A stretch of 64,000 nucleotides of DNA, taken from the NCBI GenBank assembly GCA_016165875.1, contig JABBOT010000005.1, forward strand, positions 19,227,136 through 19,291,135, given 5' to 3'. The notes below the pieces were generated by a model, which did no database searches, was not told where the DNA came from, and saw nothing but the letters and a program-made list of their open reading frames with translations. Numbering within the stretch: position 1 is the first letter of the stretch; each line of letters begins with the position of its first letter. The position numbers and the translations under genes were made by a program. Source of the DNA: Acanthopleura granulata (lineage: Eukaryota; Mollusca; Polyplacophora; Chitonida; Chitonidae). Below, piece by piece: positions 1 through 29,900 of the stretch.

Positions 1-240
1 TCAGGCCATGCGTTTACATTTCACGTGTCGACTGCAATCAGCCAATAACCTACCGCATATGTGATGATTCCACCTTTTCCTTTTAATCACGCCATGCGAC
101 TTTTGATGTTTCTAACGTCAGGTTAATGTACGAACCTGCATAAGCATTTACAAATTAAGTTACGGGCATTTTAAATTTGGGATGATGCCATAAATAATTT
201 AATGTTTTTAATTTTGTTGAACTTTGCCTTTAACGCCATC

Positions 241-469
241 GGGGCCTCCGTGGTTCAGTCGGGTAGTGCGCTAGGGCAGAGCAATGACATGAAGCCTCCC
301 TCCAATACGGTCGCTGTGAGTTCAAGACCAGTTCATTCTGGCTTCCTCTCCGGCCGTACGTGGGAAGGTCTACCAGCAACCTGCGGATGGTCGTGGGTTT
401 CTCCCAGGCTCTGTCCGGTTTCCTCCCACCATAATGCTGACATTAATCAAATAAATAAATAAATAAATC
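241..469 (+). repeat. tRNA-headed SINE (family 1), internally deleted
   Basis: Head ggggcctccgtggttcagtcgg, box-B-like gagttcaagacc, body ggtcgtgggtttctcccagg, tail aatcaaataaataaataaat. Lacks the segment with tataagtgaaatattcttga. Flanked by similar taacg(c/t)cat, a possible target-site duplication. Confidence 0.85.
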
Positions 470-1000
470 TAACGTCATACTCCGGAAATTTCACTTACAA
501 TGTATTAGCCTATATGTACCGTGGTGCGTGGCGGTATATTATGAGCATAGGTACATGGTGGAAATCGGAGTACATATAGTGCGAAAGCAGTTACCAAATA
601 TATCGGAGCGATGGTAGATTCATGTAAGTCGTGTGCAATGACAATTTGGCCAACTTTCTTAATTGGACGATTGAATTTGCCTTTGACGATTTCACTATTT
701 GACGATTTCCTCGTCCTATGCGTGTATACAGGTGCTTATATAACAATTATGGTAACGGAACCGCCTTTTGTGGGAACGAGCTTTATATGTATTCTGACAT
801 TTCAGTTGAAATCAGGGTATCTATCAGTGAGGAACCACTCATGTCGTGGTCCAAAATGAGTTTTTCTTCAAATGAAACAATCAATAATATATTGTTTTTG
901 GAATCGGATGGGCCAATTCTGTGCTATGCATTTATACACTCAACAAAGACATCATAAAACAATGTCAAAATTATACAACCAGACACAAGTCAAAACAGAT
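470..1000. other. No feature seen
   Basis: AT-rich sequence with only short, non-conserved open frames. Confidence 0.6.
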
Positions 1001-1031
<31 letters not shown>

Positions 1032-1146
1032 TTTCGTGTTTTGTGCCGTAGTCATATATGCGAGAATATTGCACATTTAACCGATGGCCGATGGGATTGT
1101 GCTGCACAAGAGGAAACCGTACAGAGCCCGGGGGAAACCCATGACA
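1001..1146 (-). repeat. SINE family 1, 5'-truncated, diverged
   Basis: Starts with ten TTTA units, then gtgttttgtgccgtagtcat, cgagaatattgcac, cagagcccgggggaaaccc: tail and body of the family on the minus strand. Confidence 0.75.
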
Positions 1147-1443
1147 ATTTTAAGCTATTTGATCACTGATATATATGGCATATATAGTATACATCAAAGC
1201 AAAAAGAACTGTATATTGTAACCGAATTTCTTGCAAGTTTCCCGAAGGATAAGATCTTCGTCGATAAGCCTCACGAATAAAATCACGGACGAAAGCCCCG
1301 TCTTATTTTATCCACTAGACATATAAGAGACGATACACGCCCTTAAAACCTGATATATATTTATTAAAGAATTGTTGACTGGTATTTTATTTAGAGTATA
1401 TAACTGTGCGGTCTCAAACGAATCCAAATCTATCCGGCAGTCA

Positions 1444-2315
1444 GTTTAACTATGGAAGCCGATAGCGGGCATCCTTGCTTTTGTCCTTTCTAGTTATTAT
1501 TTAGACCAGAAAATATTGCGAAAGGATGAAACAACGAAAGGAAGAAACAAAAGTGCGAGGCCAAAGTACGAAACAAGTGCGAAAGGGCGAGGCGAAAGTA
1601 AGAAAGTGCGAGGCGAAACAAGGGTTTGTCACCTCGCTCTGTAACATGTACCTTCGCCTCGCCCTTTCGTACTTTTGTTTCGCCCTTTTGTTCTTTCGAG
1701 TTTTGCTTCGCGTAAAAATACGACAGAGAGAAAGAACATTCCAGATTCAACCAAACCTCCCCATTTCGTCCTTTTGTCTTCCGCTTAATTGTAAATCTCT
1801 ATGTGGATGCTAACCGAAAGGCAAGAGGTCGAAAGGGCGAGACTCCATCAAATCTCGCACTTTCGCACTATGGCCTTTCGCACAGCGATTTACCAGCGGA
1901 AGGCAAAAGAACCAAAGTGCGAGGTTTGATGGAGTCTCCTACTTTTGACCTTTTGCCTTCCTGTTAGCATGCGCACAGCGATTTAAAACCGGAATGCAAA
2001 TGAACGAAAGGGTTAGGTTTGGTGGAATTTTGCCCTATCGTTGTTTCAGTCTTTTGCCTTTTTACATGAAGCAAAACTCGAAAGAACAAAAGGGCGAAAA
2101 TCAAGTACGGAAGGGCGAGGCGAAAGTACAAAAGAGCGAGGTGACAACACCTTGTTTCGCCTTGCACTTACTTTCGCCTCGCCCTTTCCCACTTGTTTCG
2201 TACTTTCGTACTTTTGCCTCCCACTTTTGTGTCGTCCTTTCCCATTATTTTCTGGTCTATATAATAACTAGAAAGGACGAAAGCACGGATGGCCGCTCTC
2301 GGCTTCCATAATATA
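1444..2315. mobile_element. 872-bp fold-back element
   Basis: Two arms of about 380-400 bp in inverted orientation: left begins tatggaagccgatagcggg, right ends ctctcggcttccata. Both are packed with GAAAGGGCGAGGCGAAAG-type motifs. Flanked by direct repeats GGCAGTCA (1436-1443, 2316-2323). No transposase; the open frames here are by-products of the repeat. Confidence 0.75.
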
Positions 2316-3443
2316 GGCAGTCAATATATTTGGCTGCGTTTAATTTGGTAGAAAAAATCTGCGAAGGTATTTTCAGATACAGTTTTTTTATGCTCTTTTC
2401 ACTCACCACAACTTCATGTTTGACTTTCGCTTTAAAGCAAACTTGCATGCCTCATCAGCACTGTTTAAAAACAAGACACGAACAGGCCTTACTTTTATTT
2501 ATCACTCGGTGCATGAGTGAGGCTATGCCGAGTTCAGACCGTATAACGTTTCACATTAAGTCGGGAGTAGATCCTGTAAAGTATTCATTGTTGACTTTTT
2601 CAATTTTTATACTCTTAATCGTAAAATGTGTTTGCATGGTATATATAACAATCTGCAGTCGATAAGACTATCTCTTGAATCAAAATGTTTGGTTCTGATG
2701 CTATTCATAGCGGCTGTATGTGGAGCTGTATATTCGGTGGCACAATGCGTACATATCATTAAAAGTTTTTTTACGCTTCGGTTGTATACGATAAAACTGA
2801 AACCTGTATTCATAGAATTAATTTTTTTGATCGAATATCCGAGGAGCCAGTTTGACACATGAAAACAATCTGAATGAGGGGCACAGTATATTGTATGCCC
2901 CTACACCGATAAACTCAAATCTAAATTAGCCTTACCGCCCCGAATCTAGTTGATCAACCGAATAGCTTAGCATAATAAATAAGCTAAGTAACTCCGAGGA
3001 AATTCATTTTGACCTTCTCAATATTTCAACTTTAATTAAGTCGTCCTCAGGAGAAATGTGCCATGTAAGGCGCGTTATAGATATATAGACACAAACATAC
3101 ATTAGGCTCCCACTAAAGCATAGTAGAAAATAAGATAAGGACAGGCCGTCATGGTAATAAACATTTATTGTGTTGTTTTAGAGTCTACTGAATGGGTTAT
3201 GACAGTATCAAGACAGGATTACAGATGTTGTGTAGCAGTTAATTGTTAGTACAGTGCCAAATCAACATTAAGATCGAGGAGGGTTCAAGAAATTAAAAAT
3301 TAGAATAAATTAAGAATAGGTAACAGTTTGGTTATAACATAATAGTACATATGCATGTGCAATTTGTACATAAATGTCCATATATAGCGGTAAAGAGTTA
3401 TAGAAGACATCTAAAATGGAGGACAGGTTATCAAAAATGTGGA

Positions 3444-3486
3444 TGACAATTATTCTGTAAGTTTTAATTTTACAGAATAACTGTCG
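3444..3486. repeat. 17-bp hairpin
   Basis: TGACAATTATTCTGTAA and TTACAGAATAACTGTCG pair at 15 of 17 positions around a 9-nt loop. No known class. Confidence 0.6.
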
Positions 3487-4283
3487 TGCAATTCATCATA
3501 TATCAATTCAGGCCAAAATATGTGAGGGCATCGGAAGTGTATCCTACATCAATGGCGACGTTGCCAGGCTTTACTTGGGTGATGAAAGCTCTGCGTCGTA
3601 GTCTACGACACTTAGACATTCACTTTTTGTTTATGCGATAAGACTTATGAAACTACACCTTTAAAATAACGAAAGATAAGATAAGCAGTGCTACACTCAC
3701 TTGAATCAAATAATTTATCATACAAGTAGTTTCGTTTCTTGTTCGCTTTCTTCCGGCATTTTCCGTACAACGATTTATGCAAATGACGCACGTTCTTTTT
3801 GATCGGTAGGAAGTAGACGGAAGACCGGCGTGCCATTATTTTGATGAAATTGTACAAAAAGTGTGGGTATGTAATGTTTTCACTGTTTGCAGAGAGGAAC
3901 CGTAAAGGTTTCAGATAATCATGCACGAAAACCTGTTCTCTGTGCCGCAGTGCTGGAGGTAAAATAACGAAATGACATCATCCCAGGTGTTGTTGTAGTG
4001 TCGGCAATATGGCGGCTTTGGACTTTTGTTCTCCACACCACACCAGTGCACGTGTTCATATTTTATTATGAAAGATTGAATTACTTTGATATCTCGCTGC
4101 TGTACTTGTGAGTAGTTGAGTATGTAATTTTGCAAAAGTTTTGTCCTTGCCCAAGCTGCTATAGTATTGCATTCACACAAAATGAATGTCTTATTTATGT
4201 GATATCAGCATGTATTATTTCATTTTTCGGATTCTTAAAATCTCCTTCAGTAGTAAGCATGAGGGTGATATCATGTGGTAGGG

Positions 4284-4291
4284 TGACGTCA
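4284..4291. promoter_or_regulatory. CRE palindrome TGACGTCA upstream of ZFR
   Basis: Perfect cAMP-response-element/ATF motif about 1.2 kb upstream of the first ZFR exon found. Placement upstream of a housekeeping-type gene is suggestive only. Confidence 0.25.
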
Positions 4292-4734
4292 GTTCATTGA
4301 AAAATGCCCTTTTCTCAATGAACATTGGAAAAGTGGGTCAGTGACGAACAGTAGATCGGCCTATTCTTTACGAATTCCAAATCTTCTCGCCTTCGGAATA
4401 TAAAACAATGAAATTGAAAGAGTGATGAAGCCCATGCACCACAAGCGCTCAAAACCAACCCGTACACTCTATATATGCTCCATATATAGAGCCTCCTACA
4501 TATATGTATATATGTAAGAAGTAAAGGTACATGTATGAAATGACTGTGAGCCATCACCAGCCAATGCCTCTGAAATTTAAGAAATAAAACCCTCAGCCTC
4601 CAACTTTTCCACTCGTTCCTCTATCTGGGGCTGTTATTTTATCTAATCCACCGTTAATATTTCCAAATCAGTTGTATTTTGTCCCAGTGGCAACCATATG
4701 CTGTCTGAGCCCATAAAACATCAGCCGTGTCCAA

Positions 4735-4760
4735 GCGCCATCTTTCTTTGCGCCATTTAT
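4735..4760. promoter_or_regulatory. YY1-like motif, possible ZFR core promoter
   Basis: CGCCATCTT (reverse AAGATGGCG) followed by a second GCGCCATTT within 20 nt, typical of YY1 sites close to transcription starts. A similar AATATGGCGGC lies at 4006-4016. Either could mark the ZFR start; the sequence alone does not decide. Confidence 0.3.
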
Positions 4761-4829
4761 CCCACAGTGCACTGCGTTTTTCTGTACAGAATTATATACT
4801 GAATAGGTGTTGCATTAGTATCCAGACAC

Positions 4830-4962
4830 CATGCTGGTTTGGACAAGACAGGGTGGGGGACCTAGTAGTCTGATTTCACACTAGTTAACACTGTTGTTTG
4901 TCGGCATGTTTTTTAGTGTCAGCATGTGAGAGCTTTCACCCTGTCTAGTCCAAACCAGCATG
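4830..4962. repeat. 133-bp fold-back with 26-bp arms
   Basis: Arms 4830-4855 (starts CATGCTGGTTTGGAC) and 4937-4962 (ends GTCCAAACCAGCATG) match at 25 of 26 positions. Part of the arm recurs at 4981 (aatgctggtttggctt). Probably a small non-autonomous element near the ZFR 5' end. Confidence 0.65.
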
Positions 4963-5474
4963 ATTTGTTGATACAGCTGCAATGCTGGTTTGGCTTAATG
5001 AAACAATACATGTGTTTACCATGTTATCATACATGTATATCCCTGCACATAGTGGAACTCAGATGGACTTAACTCAGTAGCTACCGTGTTGGAAAAGCTC
5101 CTCTCGCCCCGAGATGTCCGATTTGTAGTGTTTTTCAGTTGATATGTGTTGTTAAGATTCTGATGGAACTCTCAGATAGCTTGTTAGACCGTCTTCTAGG
5201 CTGTTGTAAATTTCCTCTGTCACTGGCAGTTTCCTCGACAGTACCTTGGCGTAACCAAAATTCATGAAAACTTTGAAAATGTTAACTCTGTCATCAAGTG
5301 TTGCAGCATGATTTGATGTCATGTTCAGTGTACAGCACAGTGTATGTGTGCCACGGCAGCTTAGGTGATCTTTAGAACTGTCTTCCTTCATACAATGTGA
5401 TTGAACATCGTCATGTTTGGAAACCATCACAAAAATTTTGCACCAGGCTAGACCATTCCTGTCCTTCATTTCAG

Positions 5475-23767
<18,293 letters not shown>

Positions 23768-24485
23768 GTCTGTCTGAGGGCGTATCTTCCATGGTCACCT
23801 CAAACTTACGCCAGGTTTCTGATTGGTCAGTCAGACAAACCTCTACTCATCACGAGAACTACTTTATCTGAGGACTAATTGCATTGCCTGCATGTTGGGC
23901 TTTTGTCTTAGCTGGCTGCTGCATTTTAAGGTTTTGCTGCTTTATTAAGCAACATGATCGTGTGTGATTAGCACTGTACATACTTGTCTGAATTCTTTAT
24001 CAACATTTTTATGGTATGATACTGGCGTTAAGAAAGTGAAATAGATGGATCGATCAGAAGTGTTACCTTGAGAGCCTAATTAAAACATCTATATTCTTTT
24101 AATGGAGTAGTTGTGAATGTTATGTTAATGATAAAGTTGCTCCTGGTGGAGCTGAAGTTCTGAGCCAGTTTCACTGAAGACAAGAATTGTCACTTATGTA
24201 TCAAGGTTTCTAATTCATTGGGCTGTCGCATTAGTCACACTAATTTCATCTTTTTTGAGGACACATACTGATTGATTTGGCACCAGTGTCAGTTGACAGA
24301 GGAGTTTTCACTGGTTATATAGCGTTGTGAGTGTAACATTTGTTGTTATGCTATGGTGGCAGATTTGTTATTGGAAGATGCAGAAGGACTTCAGTATTGA
24401 TTTTGACAGCTAATTTTTAGTTGCCTTTTATGTTGGTCAACTTGCACATATCAAAGATACAATAAAGAGTCATGTGCATAACCAT
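23768..24485 (+). other. ZFR: ZFR 3' UTR
   Basis: Non-coding stretch between the ZFR stop and the AATAAA at 24461. A T/G-rich stretch (tttttgtgttttctgttttt, 24485-24504) follows, as expected downstream of a cleavage site. The exact cleavage position is an estimate. Confidence 0.7.
24461..24466 (+). terminator. ZFR poly(A) signal AATAAA
   Basis: Canonical AATAAA about 700 nt after the ZFR stop, followed within 40 nt by a GT-rich element. Confidence 0.75.
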
Positions 24486-24504
24486 TTTTGTGTTTTCTGT
24501 TTTT

Positions 24505-25453
24505 AGTCACAATATAAGTTTTGCCTGGAGCAGAGCAGTTCCTGAGATGATTTGAATGTGAAAAATAACACCAGACATCTGAAAAGAATAGACTACAGTT
24601 AAACAAGGTGCACATCTCAAAAGCCATTTCGTGCTGATTCCAAATTTGGTCTTCATTATTTGTTTGGGTTTTTTTTTTTTTTGACAGAGATCGAAATGGA
24701 AATGAAGATTGGGGTTACAGTGGACTACTTGGTCCACATTGGACAAGCTGAAGAACAGTGACATCACATATTTTTTTGATGCTAAACATGCTGCAGCTAT
24801 TTTGTTTCCACGTTAAATACAGATAAGGCGTCATACTACATCTATGTTCATGTAGAATGCAGACGTGATCAGAGGATGTTTAGCAGCTAAAAATAACTAT
24901 GACTGTCACTGTGCTTTAGCCTGTTCAGTATGGTTCGAGCAGTTCATTGTAGTACCTCCATCTTTATTTCCGTTATAAATACGAAGAAAAAAAATGGCAA
25001 AATTCAATGAAGACCATATTTGGAATTAGCACGAAGTGGCCTTATAGAGGATGTGTGCTTTGTTGAAATGTGGTCTTCTGTTTTAATCATGTGTTTGTGA
25101 AATGTTAGCTTGACCTGTGATGTTAAATGTCCCAGCAAAAGGTGGTCTTGATGTCTTGATGCCCTCCAGTATCTTTTGTGATTATGTGGGACACCGCAAC
25201 ACAGGTTGTTACAGTGAGGACCCTGTCAGTCCCTCAGGAAGGGCAATAAAGACAGGTTTGCCGTTTTGGTTGTCAAAATTAAAGCTTCTATCAAAAGCAG
25301 AGCATCTGACCAAGACGAAACTAGAACTGCCAATACTGGATTTCCGAACGCTCAGCATGTAGTTCCATTCCCAAAACGCAGGAGTTATATAAAGACCAAA
25401 TCAAATGCTGTCATGATACAGCCAGGCGTATTTCACTAATATTTTTTTTTTTT
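24505..25453. other. Intergenic gap between convergent ZFR and CCDC87
   Basis: No gene, no clear repeat. Followed by two SINE copies up to 25914. Confidence 0.6.
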
Positions 25454-25612
25454 AGTTGTGATTTCCCTTATGATGGCCTGGGGCAGAGCCCAGGGGAAAC
25501 CCACAATCATTCATAGGTTGCTGGCAGACCTTTCCATGTACAGCATGAGTTGGATTTGATTTCACAAGCAACCACATTGGCGAGAAGTTGAGTGATTGTG
25601 CTGCTCTATGAC
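25454..25612 (-). repeat. SINE family 1, diverged
   Basis: gggcagagcccaggggaaac, ataggttgctggcagacctt; lies next to a second copy in the ZFR/CCDC87 intergenic gap. Confidence 0.65.
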
Positions 25613-25665
25613 TGTCGACAAGAAGCTTACCATGAAATGTAATGATTGACCATTCATGCTAAATG

Positions 25666-25914
25666 TTTATTTGATTGGTATTTTACGCTGTGCTCCAGAA
25701 TATTTCCATTGTATATGACGGCAGCAGCATTATGGCCAGAGTAAGCTGTGCAGAGCCTGGGGAAAATCTACGATCATCCGCAGGTTGCTGGCAGACCTTC
25801 CCATGTACAGCAGAGCGGAAGCCAGCCTGAGCTGGACTCGAGCTCGCAGCATTCGCATTGGTCAGTCACCTCGATCACTGCGCTGCACTTGCACGCTAAC
25901 CCACTCAGCCATGC
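25666..25914 (-). repeat. SINE family 1, near full length
   Basis: Starts tttatttgattggtatttta, includes atccgcaggttgctggcaga and ends cgctaacccactcagcca (tRNA-like head on the minus strand). Confidence 0.8.
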
Positions 25915-26560
25915 ATTCAACTCTAAACTGCATGTCTTCCAAATAGTAGTATCAAAGAAACAAAATAAAAACCAGTCTCCTCATAAATATGACTTCAATT
26001 TATCACATACCAACACATGACAAGTATTCCCTGTATAGAACTTATAAAAGTATAAGACATAATAAATGAACCTTGGACGGATCTAATATCACAGATTAAC
26101 ACTTCAGCAGTCATAAATACTTTGCTCTAGGTTAAGAATTTGTCTTGGGTTGGAGTCCTAATTTCAGCGATGAGCAATAAATAAATATTAAGGCATTCAG
26201 CAGTAACCACAAGGACAAATAATTCAGCAGCTGTGACTTTGTCTAGGCATATCTACATATACATCTAAACAGAACACTTACGTGGGGTCAAAGGTGCATA
26301 TTTAGTAGCACAAACTTAAAAGTGTGTTTCAATGAACACTTCATTTAAACACACATGATCCATGTTCTCTGAAGATTCTATGAAATGACTGTAGAACAGC
26401 ATTAACCATCAAATTTTTCTCGTATGACGTGTGTGTGGGGAAATGTCATGGTATTTCAAAGTGCATGTAACCAGACGATACTTCATATCCTGCATTCCAA
26501 AGCTTTTAAGTGCATAGTCTTCTGCTGGTAAGTACCATACCGTAACAAAAATTGATGTTC
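25915..26560. other. Intergenic, nothing recognised
   Basis: AT-rich sequence downstream of both genes' poly(A) signals. Confidence 0.6.
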
Positions 26561-26566
26561 TTTATT
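26561..26566 (-). terminator. Likely CCDC87 poly(A) signal
   Basis: TTTATT on the plus strand (AATAAA on minus, in TAATAAAGAAC), 230 nt past the CCDC87 stop. First such hexamer downstream of the stop. Confidence 0.5.
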
Positions 26567-26795
26567 ACAGATTTGAACATTCAACTGAAAACACACACAA
26601 AGCAACAGTCTGAACATTTGTTGCCAGAATGGTCAGATGTGGTTTTATAGTGGTGCTTGATTGTATGGTGCTGCATTGAAGTAGATTCTTAAACTTGTTC
26701 ATACATGTGTAAATACTGCCTAAATAATTTTTGAATTTTTACTGTCCTGGTTTTGTACAGCAGGCTCCATTGTGACCGAGTGGGTTTCCCAATAC

Positions 26796-26957
26796 TCAGC
26801 CACGGCTGTCCAAAAGAAGAGGGTCTAGATGGGTGGGCTTCAGAGGGATTTGACAGAGAACAGTTTCATACTTGATAGCATTGTTCTTCCTCTCTTCGCT
26901 GAGCCAATACAGCATCTCTATCCTATCCCACTTCATCTTGTCTGAGTACGGCCGACC
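26796..26957 (-). CDS. CCDC87: CCDC87 last coding exon
   Basis: Encodes GRPYSDKMKWDRIEMLYWLS and ends PLLLDSRG, stop TGA at 26798-26796. Confidence 0.9.
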   Translation of the reverse strand, partial: GRPYSDKMKWDRIEMLYWLSEERKNNAIKYETVLCQIPLKPTHLDPLLLDSRG

Positions 26958-29900
26958 CTGTGAACAATGAATCAGGAGTTTGTGTGATTAGAAAAATGAT
27001 TCATTAGCTAATGGCTGCAACAAGGAGATTCATGGGTCACTCTGCATTTGTGTAGGTTGATTAGTTGTGTGGTTGTGTTTGCTTATGTATATCATCAAGG
27101 CACAAAATAACTTAAAAAATTGTATAGCAGATCTGCTGATCAACATGTGAAACTTATTAGCAATTTCATCGAATAAATGCGGATGGTTGAGGGTTTCCCC
27201 CGGGCTCTGCCCGGTTTCCTCCCACCATAATGCTGGTTGCCGTCGTATAAGTGAAATATTCTTGAATACGGCGTAAAACACCAATCAAATAAATAAATAA
27301 CTACAAGAACCAATATGCACAGCTTCTTGTGGCTTTTTACATCAAAAGTATAGCAATTAAGTTAGGCCTGACATAGATCCACCTAAGCTTTCCACTCTGG
27401 GCACTGGGTGCAACTTGAAGCAACTGCATGGGAACATCGATTGCAGCAGTGGTTTAAGGCTGGGGTAGATGTTCCATGCAACAGCATGAGAGCAAAATTG
27501 AATATTTGGCAATGGGAGCAACTGTAAGTGATTGAATATGGGGGTACGGGGGTGCTGGTTTTAGTCTATCAAGACATCACCGATTGGCTCAGCTGCTGAC
27601 TCAACATCTGGTTGGAGATAATCATGGTCTAGTTTCCTGCCACTCAGGGCATAGGCCAATCCAGTTCTGTCGACCCGTTGTAACATTTTGCCCCCTTGTT
27701 GATCACAATTTCTCCCAGTGGCTTGCAAGGTTTTGTCAAAATTTACAACATAAGCGTTATACGCTTAGGTCGCCTTTGTTGAGTTGAACCCACTTGTTCA
27801 GGATCGCAAGTCAACATATATGCTCAGCTTTAGAGTCGTTTTTCACAAATAACTTGAAGTAAGACAGTATACAGGGCCAAATTAACAATTTTAATATTTT
27901 CCATTTTCTGTCAATCAGTGAGGCTCTTTATGAAGGTTGTAAAGGTTGTAACATGACTGAGAACTCGCATACAGTGATCAAGGGTCAAGAAACTTCTGGG
28001 GTATTGGTAACCCCTCTATGGACCCTCACCTAAAGTGCTGGGAAAGATTTTATACTTAAAGCACCGAATTTTTAATCCTCTAAACATTTCATTCGTCCTT
28101 TAACAACTCCAATAGAAATTGTAAAATCTAAATAGCAACAGTGGGTGGGTCTCGTGTAAATTGGCCTCAAGGAAAAATCTGTGGTTTCACTTTTTCCTGA
28201 AAGACCCCCCCCCCCCCAATTTAAAATCCTGCATACGAACCTGTATATAGGTATGCATATCATATTACACAGCTCCTACTATATGTAACAGAACAGACGA
28301 CATCCCAAACATCCCATAATACTTCCCCATTAATGAGGAAACATATTTAAATTTCATTTCAAGCATTGCCGAAGTTAAACCATTGATCTCCAAATATGTA
28401 AAGTACAAACCGAAATATTCAAAATGATATCAAGCATATATGAAGTTCAGATTTTAGCCTTTAAATATCTGAACCCAAATTAATTATGCTAATGGTGTAC
28501 ACACTTTGTATACATACCTTGTAAGTGATGATGTCATTGAAGTTGTTCTTCACATAGTCCAGTTCTGTTTTTATATCTTCCTCGATATCTTCAATACACT
28601 GTCAGAAAAACAAAGAGTTCAGTATTTGTCTTCATTCGAGTTCAGTATTTGTCTTCATTCGAACAAAAGCTGTCTATGTAACTATATGCATTATAGGTGA
28701 ATATAAGAGTGATGCATTCATCTCCACTAAGCAAACAACTGTTTGGGACCACTCTTAAAACATCAAAGTCATATATCTCTTGGAGTTGGAGGATTTATCT
28801 ACAATACAATAAGCAAAAGGACAAAAGAAACGAGCCAACAACAAGGGGACACAACTGCTCTTCACCAGATATTTAGCATACCACATCCAAACATCCAAAG
28901 CTGATTTTGAGCACACAACCCTTTTGGGCACAGATAATGGCACTTGTGGCAAAAGTTGTTAAACTCTTCGACTAGCAAGGGCTTTCTATTCACGTGACAC
29001 AAATGCACTTGACTAGATATTCACAATGTCCTCATTTAGAAGATAATTATACAAAAATGATATATACCAAAACATGATCTGAAATATCCTGTACACAAAA
29101 TTCTTCATTTACCTGCCAACAAGACCCTGACGTTGTTTGATTGATGTCAAATGTTCCCTTCCCTTCCCAATGACGTCACATTAAGGAGAGTACAACTGAT
29201 AGAGGTTTTTGAAACATCAATGCTTTTAGTAAATGAAAAGAAAACAATGGGGATGAAGCACATGCACCCTAATTTTATGCTCATCTTTACTTCCTGGCAT
29301 CCTGTGAGTCTCATCGCCAGTAGTTTGTTGGAAATGTCCACAATGTGGACATAATCCATCAAAACATTGGCATGTCGTTTAGTGCTTGATCAGGACACAG
29401 CGCCATTACACTACAATCAGTTTTTAATGCAGCAATGGTTTGAGGCCCTGCTTCACACTAGAGCCACCTCACAGGATTAAAATGTGCTTCCTCCCCACTG
29501 TTTTCTTTTCCTTTACTAAAAGCTGTGATGTTTCAGAAATCTCTAGCACGGGAATTACATCTCTAGGTGCCTAAACTGTGTAACTCTTTTGCTATGGCTC
29601 TCTGCTCACAGCAGCTCAAGTTTTATACTCACTGGCATGGCTAGCAGCTTTCATCAGCTTGCTTAGTTACCATTGTTCAGTGCCTTCTAACTGGTTATTG
29701 CTATATTTAAGTCAGCGTTCATTGATAAACTTCTATTCTAAAACTCCCTTACAGCCAAAGAATGAAAGAGAGTTCGATATTTGTTGCGTTGGAGTTAACT
29801 TTACACTCACCCTGTAGTAGTAGCTCCTTTCCCGTGCCTCATCCAGTCTGGCTGCTGAGGAGCCTTTGTGACCTGGAGAGAGAACGTAAAACATGGAATG

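Larger units (their letters stand above)
2324..4720. other. Gap left of ZFR: no firm gene
   Basis: Apart from the hairpin at 3444 and the CRE at 4284, nothing firm. A minus-strand open stretch around 3690-3930 ending in a perfect-looking gtgagt donor is discussed in the findings. Confidence 0.5.

Noticed and set aside
1001..1030. TTTA run as an independent microsatellite
   Set aside because: It is the tail of a minus-strand SINE.
1490..2311. Several open frames on both strands in the fold-back element
   Set aside because: They follow the GGCGAGGCGAAAG repeats and appear in both arms in mirrored form; no conserved protein text.
4009..4071. ATGGCGGCTTTGG as the ZFR start codon
   Set aside because: Opens only 20 codons before a stop, with no donor in phase 0 that reaches the exon at 5475.
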